Below are positions 1 through 9,409 of a DNA stretch of 64,000 nucleotides, in pieces. The translations under genes were made by a program, and so were the position numbers. Under the pieces are notes generated by a model that made no database searches, was not told the DNA's origin, and saw only the letters and a list, made by a program, of their open reading frames with translations. The stretch spans positions 1 to 64,000 of the forward strand of contig JAPPGP010000119.1 in assembly GCA_028821395.1 (NCBI GenBank), in the 5' to 3' direction. How positions within the stretch are numbered: position 1 is the first letter of the stretch; the number at the start of each line of letters is the position of its first letter. This DNA comes from Defluviicoccus sp. (lineage in GTDB: Bacteria; Pseudomonadota; Alphaproteobacteria; MPNO01).

Positions 1-2
1 CC

Positions 3-1397
3 CGAATCGCGCGTCCGGACCCGGAGAGGACGACGGCGGGGTTCGGCGGGGACGCCCGCGAGGCGAACCCGCGCTTCTCGCGGTCGCGCACGGCGACGGG
101 GCGCGAGGTTCTGGGCGCCTCGTCCCTGGCCCTGACGGGCGGGACGCTCGAGCGCGGAGCGGCGACGCTCTGGGGGCGCGGAGCGGCGACCCGCTTCGAA
201 GGGGGCGGCGGCCAGCGCGGCGTCGACGGCGACGTGGTGAGCGCGATGCTGGGGGCGGACTTCGCGAGCGGCAAGGCGCTCGGCGGGCTGGTGCTCTCGC
301 ACAGCCGCGGCACGGGCGGCTATCGCTCGGGGTCGGACCGGAACCGCGCGGAGTCGACGCTGACGGCGCTCTTCCCCTACGGGCGGTTTGCGCTGTCCGA
401 CCGGGTCTCGCTGTGGGGCATGGCGGGCTATGGCGCGGGGCGGCTCGAGGCGACACCCCCGGGGCAGTCCGCGCTGCGCCCCCGCCTGGACTTCGTCATG
501 GGCGCGGCCGGGCTGCACGGGGTGCTGTCGGACGGCGCCGCCGGGGGCGTGTTGCTGGAGGCGAAGTCGGATGCGATGGCGGTGCGCACCCGCACCGACG
601 CCGTGTCGGGATCGGACGGCGGGCTCGCGGCGACGGAAGGCGACGTGACCCGGCTCCGCCTCGCGCTGGAGGGCTCGCGGCCCTTCACGCTCCGCCGCGC
701 CACGGTGCTCACCCCGAGCCTCGCGCTCGGGGCGCGCCACGACGACGGCGACGCCGAGACCGGGTTCGGGGCGGATATCGCCGCTGGGGTCGCGCTGACC
801 GATACGGCCCTCGGGCTCTCGGCGGAGTTCCACGCGCGCGGGCTGCTGACCCACGAGGACGCCGACACCGAGGAGATCGGGATTTCGGGGTCGCTTTCCT
901 TCGATCCGGCGCCGGACTCCGACCGCGGGCTCAGCCTCCTCATCGCGCAGGCGGTGGGCGGGGAGGCTTCGAGCGGCGCGGATGCGCTGCTCGCGCGCCC
1001 GACGCTTGCGGGCCTCGGGGCCGGGGAGGCGGACCCCGGGCATCGGCTGGAGGCGCGTCTCGGGTACGGCTTCCCGGTCTTCGGCGACCGCTGGACGGGA
1101 ACGCCCGAGCTCGGGCTGGGGCTCTCCGATGCCGGCCGCGACTACCGCCTCGGCTGGCGGCTCAGCGAGAGGCCGGCGGCGGGGCATCGCTTCGCGCTCG
1201 GCCTCGAAGGGACGCGGAGCGAGGCCGCCGGGCGGGCCGGGCACGGGCTGGAGTTCCACCTCGGCTGGCGCTACGGCGCGCCGCGCGCGGGCAGCGCGGT
1301 CCTCGAGCTGCGCCTGGAAGCCGGACGCCACGATGCCGCCCACGACGACCGCGGGCCCGAGGAGCGGATCGGGTTCAGGGCCACCGCCCGCCACTGA
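3..1397 (+). CDS. C-terminal part of an autotransporter-like outer-membrane beta-barrel protein (5' end outside window)
   Basis: Listed ORF starts at 234, but the same frame is open to the left edge (RIARPDPERTTAGFGG...LWGRGAATRFEGGGGQRGVDGDVVSAMLGADFASGKALGGLVLSHSRGTGGY). Repeating Gly/aromatic beta-strand pattern typical of autotransporter barrels. Confidence 0.7.
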   Translation, partial: RIARPDPERTTAGFGGDAREANPRFSRSRTATGREVLGASSLALTGGTLERGAATLWGRGAATRFEGGGGQRGVDGDVVSAMLGADFASGKALGGLVLSHSRGTGGYRSGSDRNRAESTLTALFPYGRFALSDRVSLWGMAGYGAGRLEATPPGQSALRPRLDFVMGAAGLHGVLSDGAAGGVLLEAKSDAMAVRTRTDAVSGSDGGLAATEGDVTRLRLALEGSRPFTLRRATVLTPSLALGARHDDGDAETGFGADIAAGVALTDTALGLSAEFHARGLLTHEDADTEEIGISGSLSFDPAPDSDRGLSLLIAQAVGGEASSGADALLARPTLAGLGAGEADPGHRLEARLGYGFPVFGDRWTGTPELGLGLSDAGRDYRLGWRLSERPAAGHRFALGLEGTRSEAAGRAGHGLEFHLGWRYGAPRAGSAVLELRLEAGRHDAAHDDRGPEERIGFRATARH

Positions 1398-1554
1398 CCG
1401 GTCGCGCGCGGGCCGCGAATTCAGCCCGGAGGGCGTTCGGGCTCCGACGCCATCGGGCGGCCGGGGCCGAGGTGGACAGGTCTTCGACGGCCAATTCGCC
1501 GCGAAACCGGGTCTCGATGGGATCTATCGAGCGGCCGCGCCGCCGCCCGCCACA

Positions 1555-1806
1555 TCAGGGCAGGCGATCTTCGGGCTCGGGCGGCCAACCGCCGTCCCTG
1601 AACAGAATGCGGCGCGCGCGCTCGAAATCGGCGTCGGACCGGCATTCGGCGAAGAATTCGGCCGTCCGCATGGCGGAGAGCTTTTCGGCGACCGCCGTGG
1701 TCACGAACCGGTCGATGCTGGTTCCGTCCCTCCTGCTCGCTTCGGCGACCGCGGCTTTCGGCGACTCGGGCAGGCGCAGCGGATAGGTGGCCAGCTGCTT
1801 CTTCAT
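1555..1806 (-). CDS. Antitoxin-like protein (HicB/RHH-type partner of PIN toxins)
   Basis: MKKQLATYPLRLPESPKAAVAEASRRDGTSIDRFVTTAVAEKLSAMRTAEFF..., the pattern of antitoxins paired with COG1569-type PIN toxins. Start overlaps the upstream PIN remnant by 4 bp. Confidence 0.65.
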   Translation of the reverse strand: MKKQLATYPLRLPESPKAAVAEASRRDGTSIDRFVTTAVAEKLSAMRTAEFFAECRSDADFERARRILFRDGGWPPEPEDRLP

Positions 1807-2006
1807 GACCGGATCCTCCTCAATGCCTCCCGCGGCGACAGGAGTTCCACCGCGAATCTTCCGACGACGCCGGAATAGTCCCGTTGGTTGAAGGTCACCA
1901 GGGCTTCCGCGCGGCCGTTGACGGCGGTGTCGAGCACCATCTCGTCGACCGGGTCCCGGAGCTGGGGACGCCAATTGCAATATGAACGGCCAAACCATCC
2001 GATCAA
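1803..2006 (-). pseudogene. 5'-truncated PIN-domain toxin remnant
   Basis: Encodes only the C-terminal half of a PIN domain (WRPQLRDPVDEMVLDTAVNGRAEALVTFNQRDY). The N-terminal DTN part is missing and the ptsH stop lies only 13 nt upstream. Confidence 0.65.
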
Positions 2007-2019
2007 GGAAAGAAGCGCC

Positions 2020-2304
2020 CTACCCCTCCTCGAAGCCGTTGGCGAACATCGCGGCGATGGCGTCCACCGCGGCCGCCGCCTCGGCGCCGGTGGCGCTGAC
2101 CTCGAGCCTGGTTCCCCGCGTGGCGGCGAGCATCAGCAGGCCCATGATGGAGAGCGCCGAGACCTCCGCCCCCTTGCAGGCGAAGCGGATGTCGGCGTCG
2201 AACGCTTCCGCGGCGGCGGCGATGCGGGCGGCGACGCGGGCGTGCAGGCCACGCTCGTTGACCACCTCGACCGCGCGACGGACGACGCCGTGCGGGTCCG
2301 TCAT
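2020..2304 (-). CDS. ptsH: HPr-family phosphocarrier protein
   Basis: NERGLHARVAARI His-site motif and SALSIMGLLMLAA Ser-site region. Overlaps the EIIA gene by 4 bp. Confidence 0.9.
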   Translation of the reverse strand: MTDPHGVVRRAVEVVNERGLHARVAARIAAAAEAFDADIRFACKGAEVSALSIMGLLMLAATRGTRLEVSATGAEAAAAVDAIAAMFANGFEEG

Positions 2305-2714
2305 CCGTCCTTGTCGCGCAGCAGCCGCGAGGCGACGCTGATGTATTTCCGCCCCGCGTCCTGCGCCTGGACCACCGCGTTCTCCAGGCTCTCGCGGCCG
2401 CGCACGCTGGAGAGCTTCACCAGCATCGGCAGGTTGACGCCCGCGATCACCTCGATATGGCCCTCCTTCATCAGCGAGATCGCCAGGTTGGAAGGCGTTC
2501 CGCCGAACATGTCGGTGAGCAGGATCACGCCGCTGCCGCCGTCGACCCGCGCCACGCAGTCGGCAATATCGCCGCGCCTGGCCTCGACGTCGTCATTGGG
2601 GCCGATACAGACCGTCTCGGCCCGCTCCTGCGGACCGACCACGTGTTCGAGCGCGGCGACGAGCTCCTTCGCCAGGTTGCCGTGCGTCACCAGCACCATG
2701 CCGATCATGTCCAC
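2301..2714 (-). CDS. PTS EIIA component, mannose/fructose family
   Basis: MVLVTHGNLAKELVAALEHVVG, LLTDMFGGTPSNLA, EVIAGVNLPMLVKL motifs. Confidence 0.9.
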   Translation of the reverse strand: MDMIGMVLVTHGNLAKELVAALEHVVGPQERAETVCIGPNDDVEARRGDIADCVARVDGGSGVILLTDMFGGTPSNLAISLMKEGHIEVIAGVNLPMLVKLSSVRGRESLENAVVQAQDAGRKYISVASRLLRDKDG

Positions 2715-2726
2715 CGCCCCATCCTG

Positions 2727-3632
2727 TCACGCGGCGCCGTCGGTGGCGAGGTCGCGGTGGGTGGCGGTGGCGGGCTGGCCCTGTCCGGCCAGCAGGGCGG
2801 CGAGCCTGTCGACGACGAAGACCGAGCGGTGCCTTCCGCCGGTGCAGCCGATGGCGACGGTCAGGTAGCTCTTGCCCTCGGCCCGGTAGCCGGGCAGGGC
2901 GGCGGCGAGCAGGGCGGCAAGCGAGTCGAAGAACGGCGCGAAGCCGGGATCGGCCTCGATGAAGGCGCCCACCGCCGCGTCGTGCCCGGTGAGCCCGGCG
3001 AGCTCCGGCCGGTAATGCGGGTTGGCGAGGAAGCGCACGTCGAACACGATGTCGGCCTCGGGCGGCAGCCCGTGGCGGTAGGAAAACGACATCAGGGAGA
3101 CCGCCGGCGCCGGCGCTCCGTCCAGCCCGCAGACCGCGGCGAGGCGGTGCTTGAGCCCGGCATGGCTGAGGGCGGAGGTGTCGATCACCGCAGCCGCGCG
3201 ATCGCGCAGCGGCGCGAGCAGCACGCGTTCCCGCCCGATCGCCTCGATCAGCCGGCCGGCTTCGGCCAGCGGGTGGCGTCGGCGGGTCTCGGAATAGCGC
3301 CGCCGGAGAACCTCGTCGCCGCAGTCGAGAAAGATCGTCCGGGCGGCCAGCGCCTCCATCCCGGCGGCGAAGCCGGCGACGGTGAAGTCCCGCGTGCGGA
3401 TGTCGATGCCGACCGCAAGCGGGCGCCGTTCCCGCCCTCCGGCTTCGACCAGCTCGTCGACCAGCGCAAGGGGCAAATTGTCGACCGTCTCGTAGCCCAG
3501 GTCTTCGAGCGCCTTCAGCGCCACCGTCTTGCCGGCCCCGGACATGCCGGTCAGGACGACGACTGGGGGCGCCGCTGTCTCGTTCGCCGGCGCCGGAGAA
3601 ACGGCGACGGTGTCGTGCTCGGCGGCTGTCAT
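2727..3632 (-). CDS. rapZ: RNase adapter / nucleotide-binding protein RapZ
   Basis: Walker A GMSGAGKT, DNLP, FLDC, IGCTGGRHRSV motifs. Confidence 0.95.
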   Translation of the reverse strand: MTAAEHDTVAVSPAPANETAAPPVVVLTGMSGAGKTVALKALEDLGYETVDNLPLALVDELVEAGGRERRPLAVGIDIRTRDFTVAGFAAGMEALAARTIFLDCGDEVLRRRYSETRRRHPLAEAGRLIEAIGRERVLLAPLRDRAAAVIDTSALSHAGLKHRLAAVCGLDGAPAPAVSLMSFSYRHGLPPEADIVFDVRFLANPHYRPELAGLTGHDAAVGAFIEADPGFAPFFDSLAALLAAALPGYRAEGKSYLTVAIGCTGGRHRSVFVVDRLAALLAGQGQPATATHRDLATDGAA

Positions 3633-4081
3633 CGCTCGCGCTCGGGGTTGGGGGCGGCCGCACTATCGGCCGCGGCGGCGCGGACGGCAAGCCGAACCTT
3701 GGCGGCCGCCGATGCCTCGAACGGGGCGAGCCGGATCAGCGGTAGCGCGACCCCCTCGAAGCGGCGCTCGGCCGGGGCGGGGAGCCGCTCGGGGGGGCGG
3801 TCGGTCAGCAGCTCGACCGCGAGTCGGAGCGGCGCGGATCGCTGCCAGTCGACGGCGAGGATCCCGAGCCCCCGCAGCTCGATCTTTCCGGCCAGCGCCG
3901 GCGGTGGGGACGCTTCGAGGCGCCCGGCGGCGGCCCGGATATCGACCTGGTCGTCGGCGACCAGGGTCGCGCCGCCGTCGACCAGCCGGAGCGCGAGGTC
4001 CGACTTGCCGCTCCCCGGCGGGCCGAGCAGCAGAACCCCTTCCCCGTCGACGGCGACGCAGCTCGCATGGACCAGGGCCAT
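3629..4081 (-). CDS. hprK: HPr kinase/phosphorylase (short alphaproteobacterial form)
   Basis: GVLLLGPPGSGKSDLALRLVDGGATLVADDQV; overlaps rapZ by 4 bp. Confidence 0.92.
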   Translation of the reverse strand: MALVHASCVAVDGEGVLLLGPPGSGKSDLALRLVDGGATLVADDQVDIRAAAGRLEASPPPALAGKIELRGLGILAVDWQRSAPLRLAVELLTDRPPERLPAPAERRFEGVALPLIRLAPFEASAAAKVRLAVRAAAADSAAAPNPERER

Positions 4082-4084
4082 CGT

Positions 4085-5659
4085 TCACCCCGCGGGCAGG
4101 CGCACGGTGAAGCGCGCACCGGCGATGCCGCCGTTCCCGTCATAGCGGTTGGACGCCGCGATCGAGCCGCGATGGGCCTCCACGATCTGCCGCGAGATCG
4201 CGAGCCCGAGCCCGGAATGGCCGCCAAACTCCTCGCTCGCGGGGCGCTGGCTGTAGAACCGCTCGAAGACCGAGTCGAGGTTTTCCTCCGGGATTCCGGG
4301 GCCCCGATCGTCGACGGTGACGGTGAGCACGCCGTTCCCGCCCGCCGCGGAGATGCGGACCGGCGCACCCGGCGGGCTGAACGAGAACGCGTTTGCGAGC
4401 AGGTTCTGGAACACCTGGACCAGCCGGCTCTCGACCCCGACGGTGGGCAGCGGTCCGTCCCCCAGCGCAAGCTCCAGCGCGTGGGATGCGTTTCCCCCGG
4501 ACGCCCCATGGACCTCGACAAGGGCCTGTAGCAGGCGGCGGAGGTCGATCTCGGTCATCTCGGCCCGGGCGAGCTCCGCGTCGAGCCGAGAGGCGCTCGA
4601 AATGTCGGAGATCAGGCGGTCGAGCCGCCTGACGTCTTCCTGGACGATGGCCATCAAACGGCGCTGCTGCGCCGGATCGGAGATGCGCGCGGCGGTCTCG
4701 ACCGCGCTGGCCAGCGAGGTGAGGGGATTCTTGATCTCGTGCGACACGTCAGCCGCGAAACGCTCGACCGCCTCCATCCGGTTCCACAGATCCGCCGTCA
4801 TGTCGCGCAGCGCGGCCGAGAGATCTCCGATCTCGTCGCGCCGCGCCGTGAAGTCGGGGATTTTCAGATGTTCGTCGGCGCCGCCCTTGACCCGCCGCGC
4901 CGCCTCGGCGAGCAGCTTTACCGGCCGGGTGATCGCGTTGGCGAGGTAAAGCGAGAGGATCACCGTCACCCCCAGCGCCACCGCGAACACCTTGAGAATG
5001 CCGAGCCGCACGTCCCGCACCGCGGTCCGGATGTCGCTGCCGTCGGTGCTCAACATCATGACGCCGAGCACCCGCTTGAAGCGCTGCACCGGAACCGCGG
5101 CGATCAGCATCATGCGTTCGTTCTCGTCGAAGCGCAGCGCGGCGCGCGCCTCGCCGGCGAGCGCGGCCCGCGCCTCGGCGTAATGGCCGGCGCGCTGGAC
5201 CGCCCGTTCGGCGTAGGTCCGCGGTCGGGGACGGGCCGGCAGGAGGTCGAAGACCCACTCATAGGAGGCGACGATCAGCCGGGCGACAAAGCCCTCTTCG
5301 CCGGGCGGCGGCAACGCCTCCTCCTGCACCGGCGCGCCGGGCCCGACCATGTCGCGGCTGTCGGCGACCAGCGCGCCGCCGGCGCCGAACAGCCGCGCCC
5401 TGGCGCGGGTCGGACCGACCAGGCGGCGGAGCATCGGCCGGGCGATCGCGGGCAGCAGCGCCTGGCCGCCGCCGTCGGCCCGTCCGGCCGCGCTCTCGCC
5501 CAGCGCGCCGGCGAAGATCTCCGCCTGGGTGTGCAGCGAGGCGAGCTCCGCCTCGACCAGCCCATCCTCGTACTGGCCGAGGAAAAGCAGGCCTGCCACC
5601 AGCGCGCCGAGGGCCAGCATGTTGACCACCAGCACGCGCCGCGTGAGTGGCGAGATCAT
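4085..5659 (-). CDS. chvG: Sensor histidine kinase ChvG
   Basis: TM segments, HAMP region, H-box DVSHEIKNPLTSLASAVE, N and G boxes; adjacent to chvI and hprK. Confidence 0.92.
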   Translation of the reverse strand: MISPLTRRVLVVNMLALGALVAGLLFLGQYEDGLVEAELASLHTQAEIFAGALGESAAGRADGGGQALLPAIARPMLRRLVGPTRARARLFGAGGALVADSRDMVGPGAPVQEEALPPPGEEGFVARLIVASYEWVFDLLPARPRPRTYAERAVQRAGHYAEARAALAGEARAALRFDENERMMLIAAVPVQRFKRVLGVMMLSTDGSDIRTAVRDVRLGILKVFAVALGVTVILSLYLANAITRPVKLLAEAARRVKGGADEHLKIPDFTARRDEIGDLSAALRDMTADLWNRMEAVERFAADVSHEIKNPLTSLASAVETAARISDPAQQRRLMAIVQEDVRRLDRLISDISSASRLDAELARAEMTEIDLRRLLQALVEVHGASGGNASHALELALGDGPLPTVGVESRLVQVFQNLLANAFSFSPPGAPVRISAAGGNGVLTVTVDDRGPGIPEENLDSVFERFYSQRPASEEFGGHSGLGLAISRQIVEAHRGSIAASNRYDGNGGIAGARFTVRLPAG

Positions 5660-5707
5660 GGCGGCACCCTCGCTGGCCGAATCGCCGCGTGTGGCGGGCG
5701 CGGCGGT

Positions 5708-6421
5708 TCAATCCTCCCGGTAGCGGTAGCCTATGCCGTACAGCGTTTCAATATGGCGGAAATCCTCGTCCACCAGCCGGAACTTCTTGCGCAGCCGCTT
5801 GATGTGACTGTCGATCGTGCGGTCGTCGACATAGATGTGCTCGCCATAGGCGGCGTCCATCAGCTGGTCGCGCGACTTGACATGACCCGGCCTGAGCGCG
5901 AGCGCCTTGACGATGAGGAATTCGGTGACCGTGAGGTCGACCGGGTGGCCGCGCCAGGCGCAGAGATGGCGCGACTCGTCCAGGGTGAGATCGCCGCGCA
6001 CCAGCGCCGCGGCGGGAGCCTCGTCGACGGCGCCGCCGCCCTTGCGGTGGCGCCTGAGCACGGTGCGGATGCGCTCGAGCAGAAGCCGCTGCGAGAACGG
6101 CTTCTTGATGTAGTCGTCCGCGCCCATGCGCAGCCCCAGCAGCTCGTCGATTTCGTCGTCCTTCGAGGTGAGGAAGACGACCGGCATGTCGGAGCGCTTG
6201 CGCAGGCGCTGCAGCAGCTCCATCCCGTCCATGCGCGGCATTTTGACGTCGAGCAAGGCGAGGTCGGCGGGCTCGTCGGTGAGGCCCTGTAGCGCCGCGG
6301 CGCCGTCGGTGAAGCAGCGTACCGAGAAACCCTCGGTCTCCAGCAGCATCGACACCGAGGCGAGGATGTTGCGGTCGTCGTCGATCAATGCAATCCGTTC
6401 CGCCACGACACCCCTTCCCAT
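5708..6421 (-). CDS. chvI: Response regulator ChvI (OmpR family)
   Basis: [14 protein letters not shown] receiver domain, [12 protein letters not shown]-terminal winged helix. Confidence 0.93.
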   Translation of the reverse strand: MGRGVVAERIALIDDDRNILASVSMLLETEGFSVRCFTDGAAALQGLTDEPADLALLDVKMPRMDGMELLQRLRKRSDMPVVFLTSKDDEIDELLGLRMGADDYIKKPFSQRLLLERIRTVLRRHRKGGGAVDEAPAAALVRGDLTLDESRHLCAWRGHPVDLTVTEFLIVKALALRPGHVKSRDQLMDAAYGEHIYVDDRTIDSHIKRLRKKFRLVDEDFRHIETLYGIGYRYRED

Positions 6422-6648
6422 GGGCGCAGGCCGCGCTGCCCCGGATGGAATTGAGATGGGGTCTTGAACGCCTGCGGCAAGCCCGCACCGGGTCGCGGCA
6501 CGAACTTGCCTGCCGCGCTCCGCCGCCGGTTGAACCGCCGGAGCGCAGGCACTAGTTTGCCGCGCAACGGACCCCCGCCGGCCGCGCGCGACGCCCGGTC
6601 GCGCCGGCAGGGCCGTGCCGTGTCCACGCCCTTCCCGGGAGGTCGATA

Positions 6649-8259
<1,611 letters not shown>

Positions 8260-8283
8260 CCTGGGAGAATAGGGCGGCCCCGC

Positions 8284-8571
8284 TCAGACCGCGACGACGC
8301 GCTCCACCTCGATCGTCCGTTCGAGATGGCGCGACCGCGCGAGGTCGAAGGCGAGCTGCATGCCGAGCCATGTCTCCGGGGTCGAGCCGAACGCCTTCGA
8401 CAGGCGGTAGGCCATCTCGATGGAGACGGACGACCTCTCGTTCACCAGGTTCGACAGCGCCTGCCGTCCGACGCCGAGCCGCCTGGCGCCCTCGGTCACC
8501 GACAGGCCGAGCGGCCGCAGGCAGTCCTCGCGCACGATCGCACCGGGATGCACCGGGCTCTTCATCGCCAT
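8284..8571 (-). CDS. HigA-family addiction module antitoxin (XRE)
   Basis: HPGAIVREDCLRPLGLSVTEGARRLGVGRQALSNLVNERSSVSIEMAYRLSKAFGSTPETWLGMQ. No intact HigB next to it. Confidence 0.85.
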   Translation of the reverse strand: MAMKSPVHPGAIVREDCLRPLGLSVTEGARRLGVGRQALSNLVNERSSVSIEMAYRLSKAFGSTPETWLGMQLAFDLARSRHLERTIEVERVVAV

Positions 8572-8731
8572 GTCACGACCCTATGGCGGTAGTCGATCCG
8601 GGGCTAATGTATGGTGCCGACCGACACTCATCAAAGAGGCCGGTGCTTCATGAGACGGTGAAAGCTGCGGCGACCTGAGCGGCGGCGCAGGGCGCACGCC
8701 ATGCGGCGGACAGGGCGGCTACGGGAACTCC

Positions 8732-8760
8732 TTGAGTTGCCGAGTATCCGTAGCTACAAT
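8732..8760 (+). promoter_or_regulatory. Predicted sigma70-type promoter of relB-yafQ module
   Basis: TTGAGT (8732-8737), 17-nt spacer, TACAAT (8755-8760). Confidence 0.55.
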
Positions 8761-8786
8761 ACCACTACAGATCGGGAGCGACCCCA

Positions 8787-9044
8787 ATGAGCGCCGATAC
8801 CGTCGTGCGCGCGAGGATCGACAGCGACACCAAGGCGCGGGCCACGGAGGCGCTGCATGCCATGGGCCTCACGATGTCGGACGCGATCCGGCTCCTGTTG
8901 CTGAGGGTGGCCGACGAGAAGCGCCTGCCGTTCGACGTGCAGGTGCCCAACGCCACCACCCGCAGGGCGATGAAGGAATTGGAGGCGGGCAAGGGCAAGC
9001 GCTTCGCGAGCGCGGAAAAGCTTTTCGAGGACATCGGCGCTTGA
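8787..9044 (+). CDS. RelB/DinJ-family antitoxin
   Basis: VVRARIDSDTKARATEALHAMGLTMSDAIRLLLLRVADEKRLPFDVQVPNATT. Confidence 0.9.
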   Translation: MSADTVVRARIDSDTKARATEALHAMGLTMSDAIRLLLLRVADEKRLPFDVQVPNATTRRAMKELEAGKGKRFASAEKLFEDIGA

Positions 9045-9045
9045 G

Positions 9046-9318
9046 GTGCTCACCCCGGTCCGGTCCGCGCAGTTCAAGCGGGACGTAAGAAGAGCGCAAC
9101 GGAGAGGCAAGGATCTGGCCAAGCTCCGCCCACCGCTGACCGCCCTGATTCGACAGACCTCATTGCCCACGCGCTATCGCGACCATCCGTTGCGGGGCGA
9201 TTGGCAGGGCTATCGGGAAATCCACATCGAGCCCGATTGGCTGCTGATTTACCGTATCGAGGGAGAAGAGCTGCGCCTGGTCCGCACCGGCTCCCACGCC
9301 GATCTGTTCCGGGAATAG
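9046..9318 (+). CDS. YafQ/RelE-family mRNA interferase toxin
   Basis: SAQFKRDVRRAQRRGKDLAKLRPPL...HPLRGDWQGYREIHIEPDWLLIYRI; GTG start 1 nt after relB stop. Confidence 0.9.
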   Translation: MLTPVRSAQFKRDVRRAQRRGKDLAKLRPPLTALIRQTSLPTRYRDHPLRGDWQGYREIHIEPDWLLIYRIEGEELRLVRTGSHADLFRE

Positions 9319-9409
9319 GGCAAGACCCGATTGCGGGATGGTGTCGGCCCGGCGTGGATGGGCGCGACGGCGAGCCCGCTCATCCGAACCTCTGGCCGCG
9401 CCTTGCCCC

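Noticed and set aside
2457-4145. 562-aa plus-strand ORF over rapZ/hprK
   Set aside because: Opposes three well-recognised genes; composition is a shadow frame.
4739-6292. 517-aa plus-strand ORF opposite chvG/chvI
   Set aside because: Shadow frame; the minus-strand genes are unambiguous.
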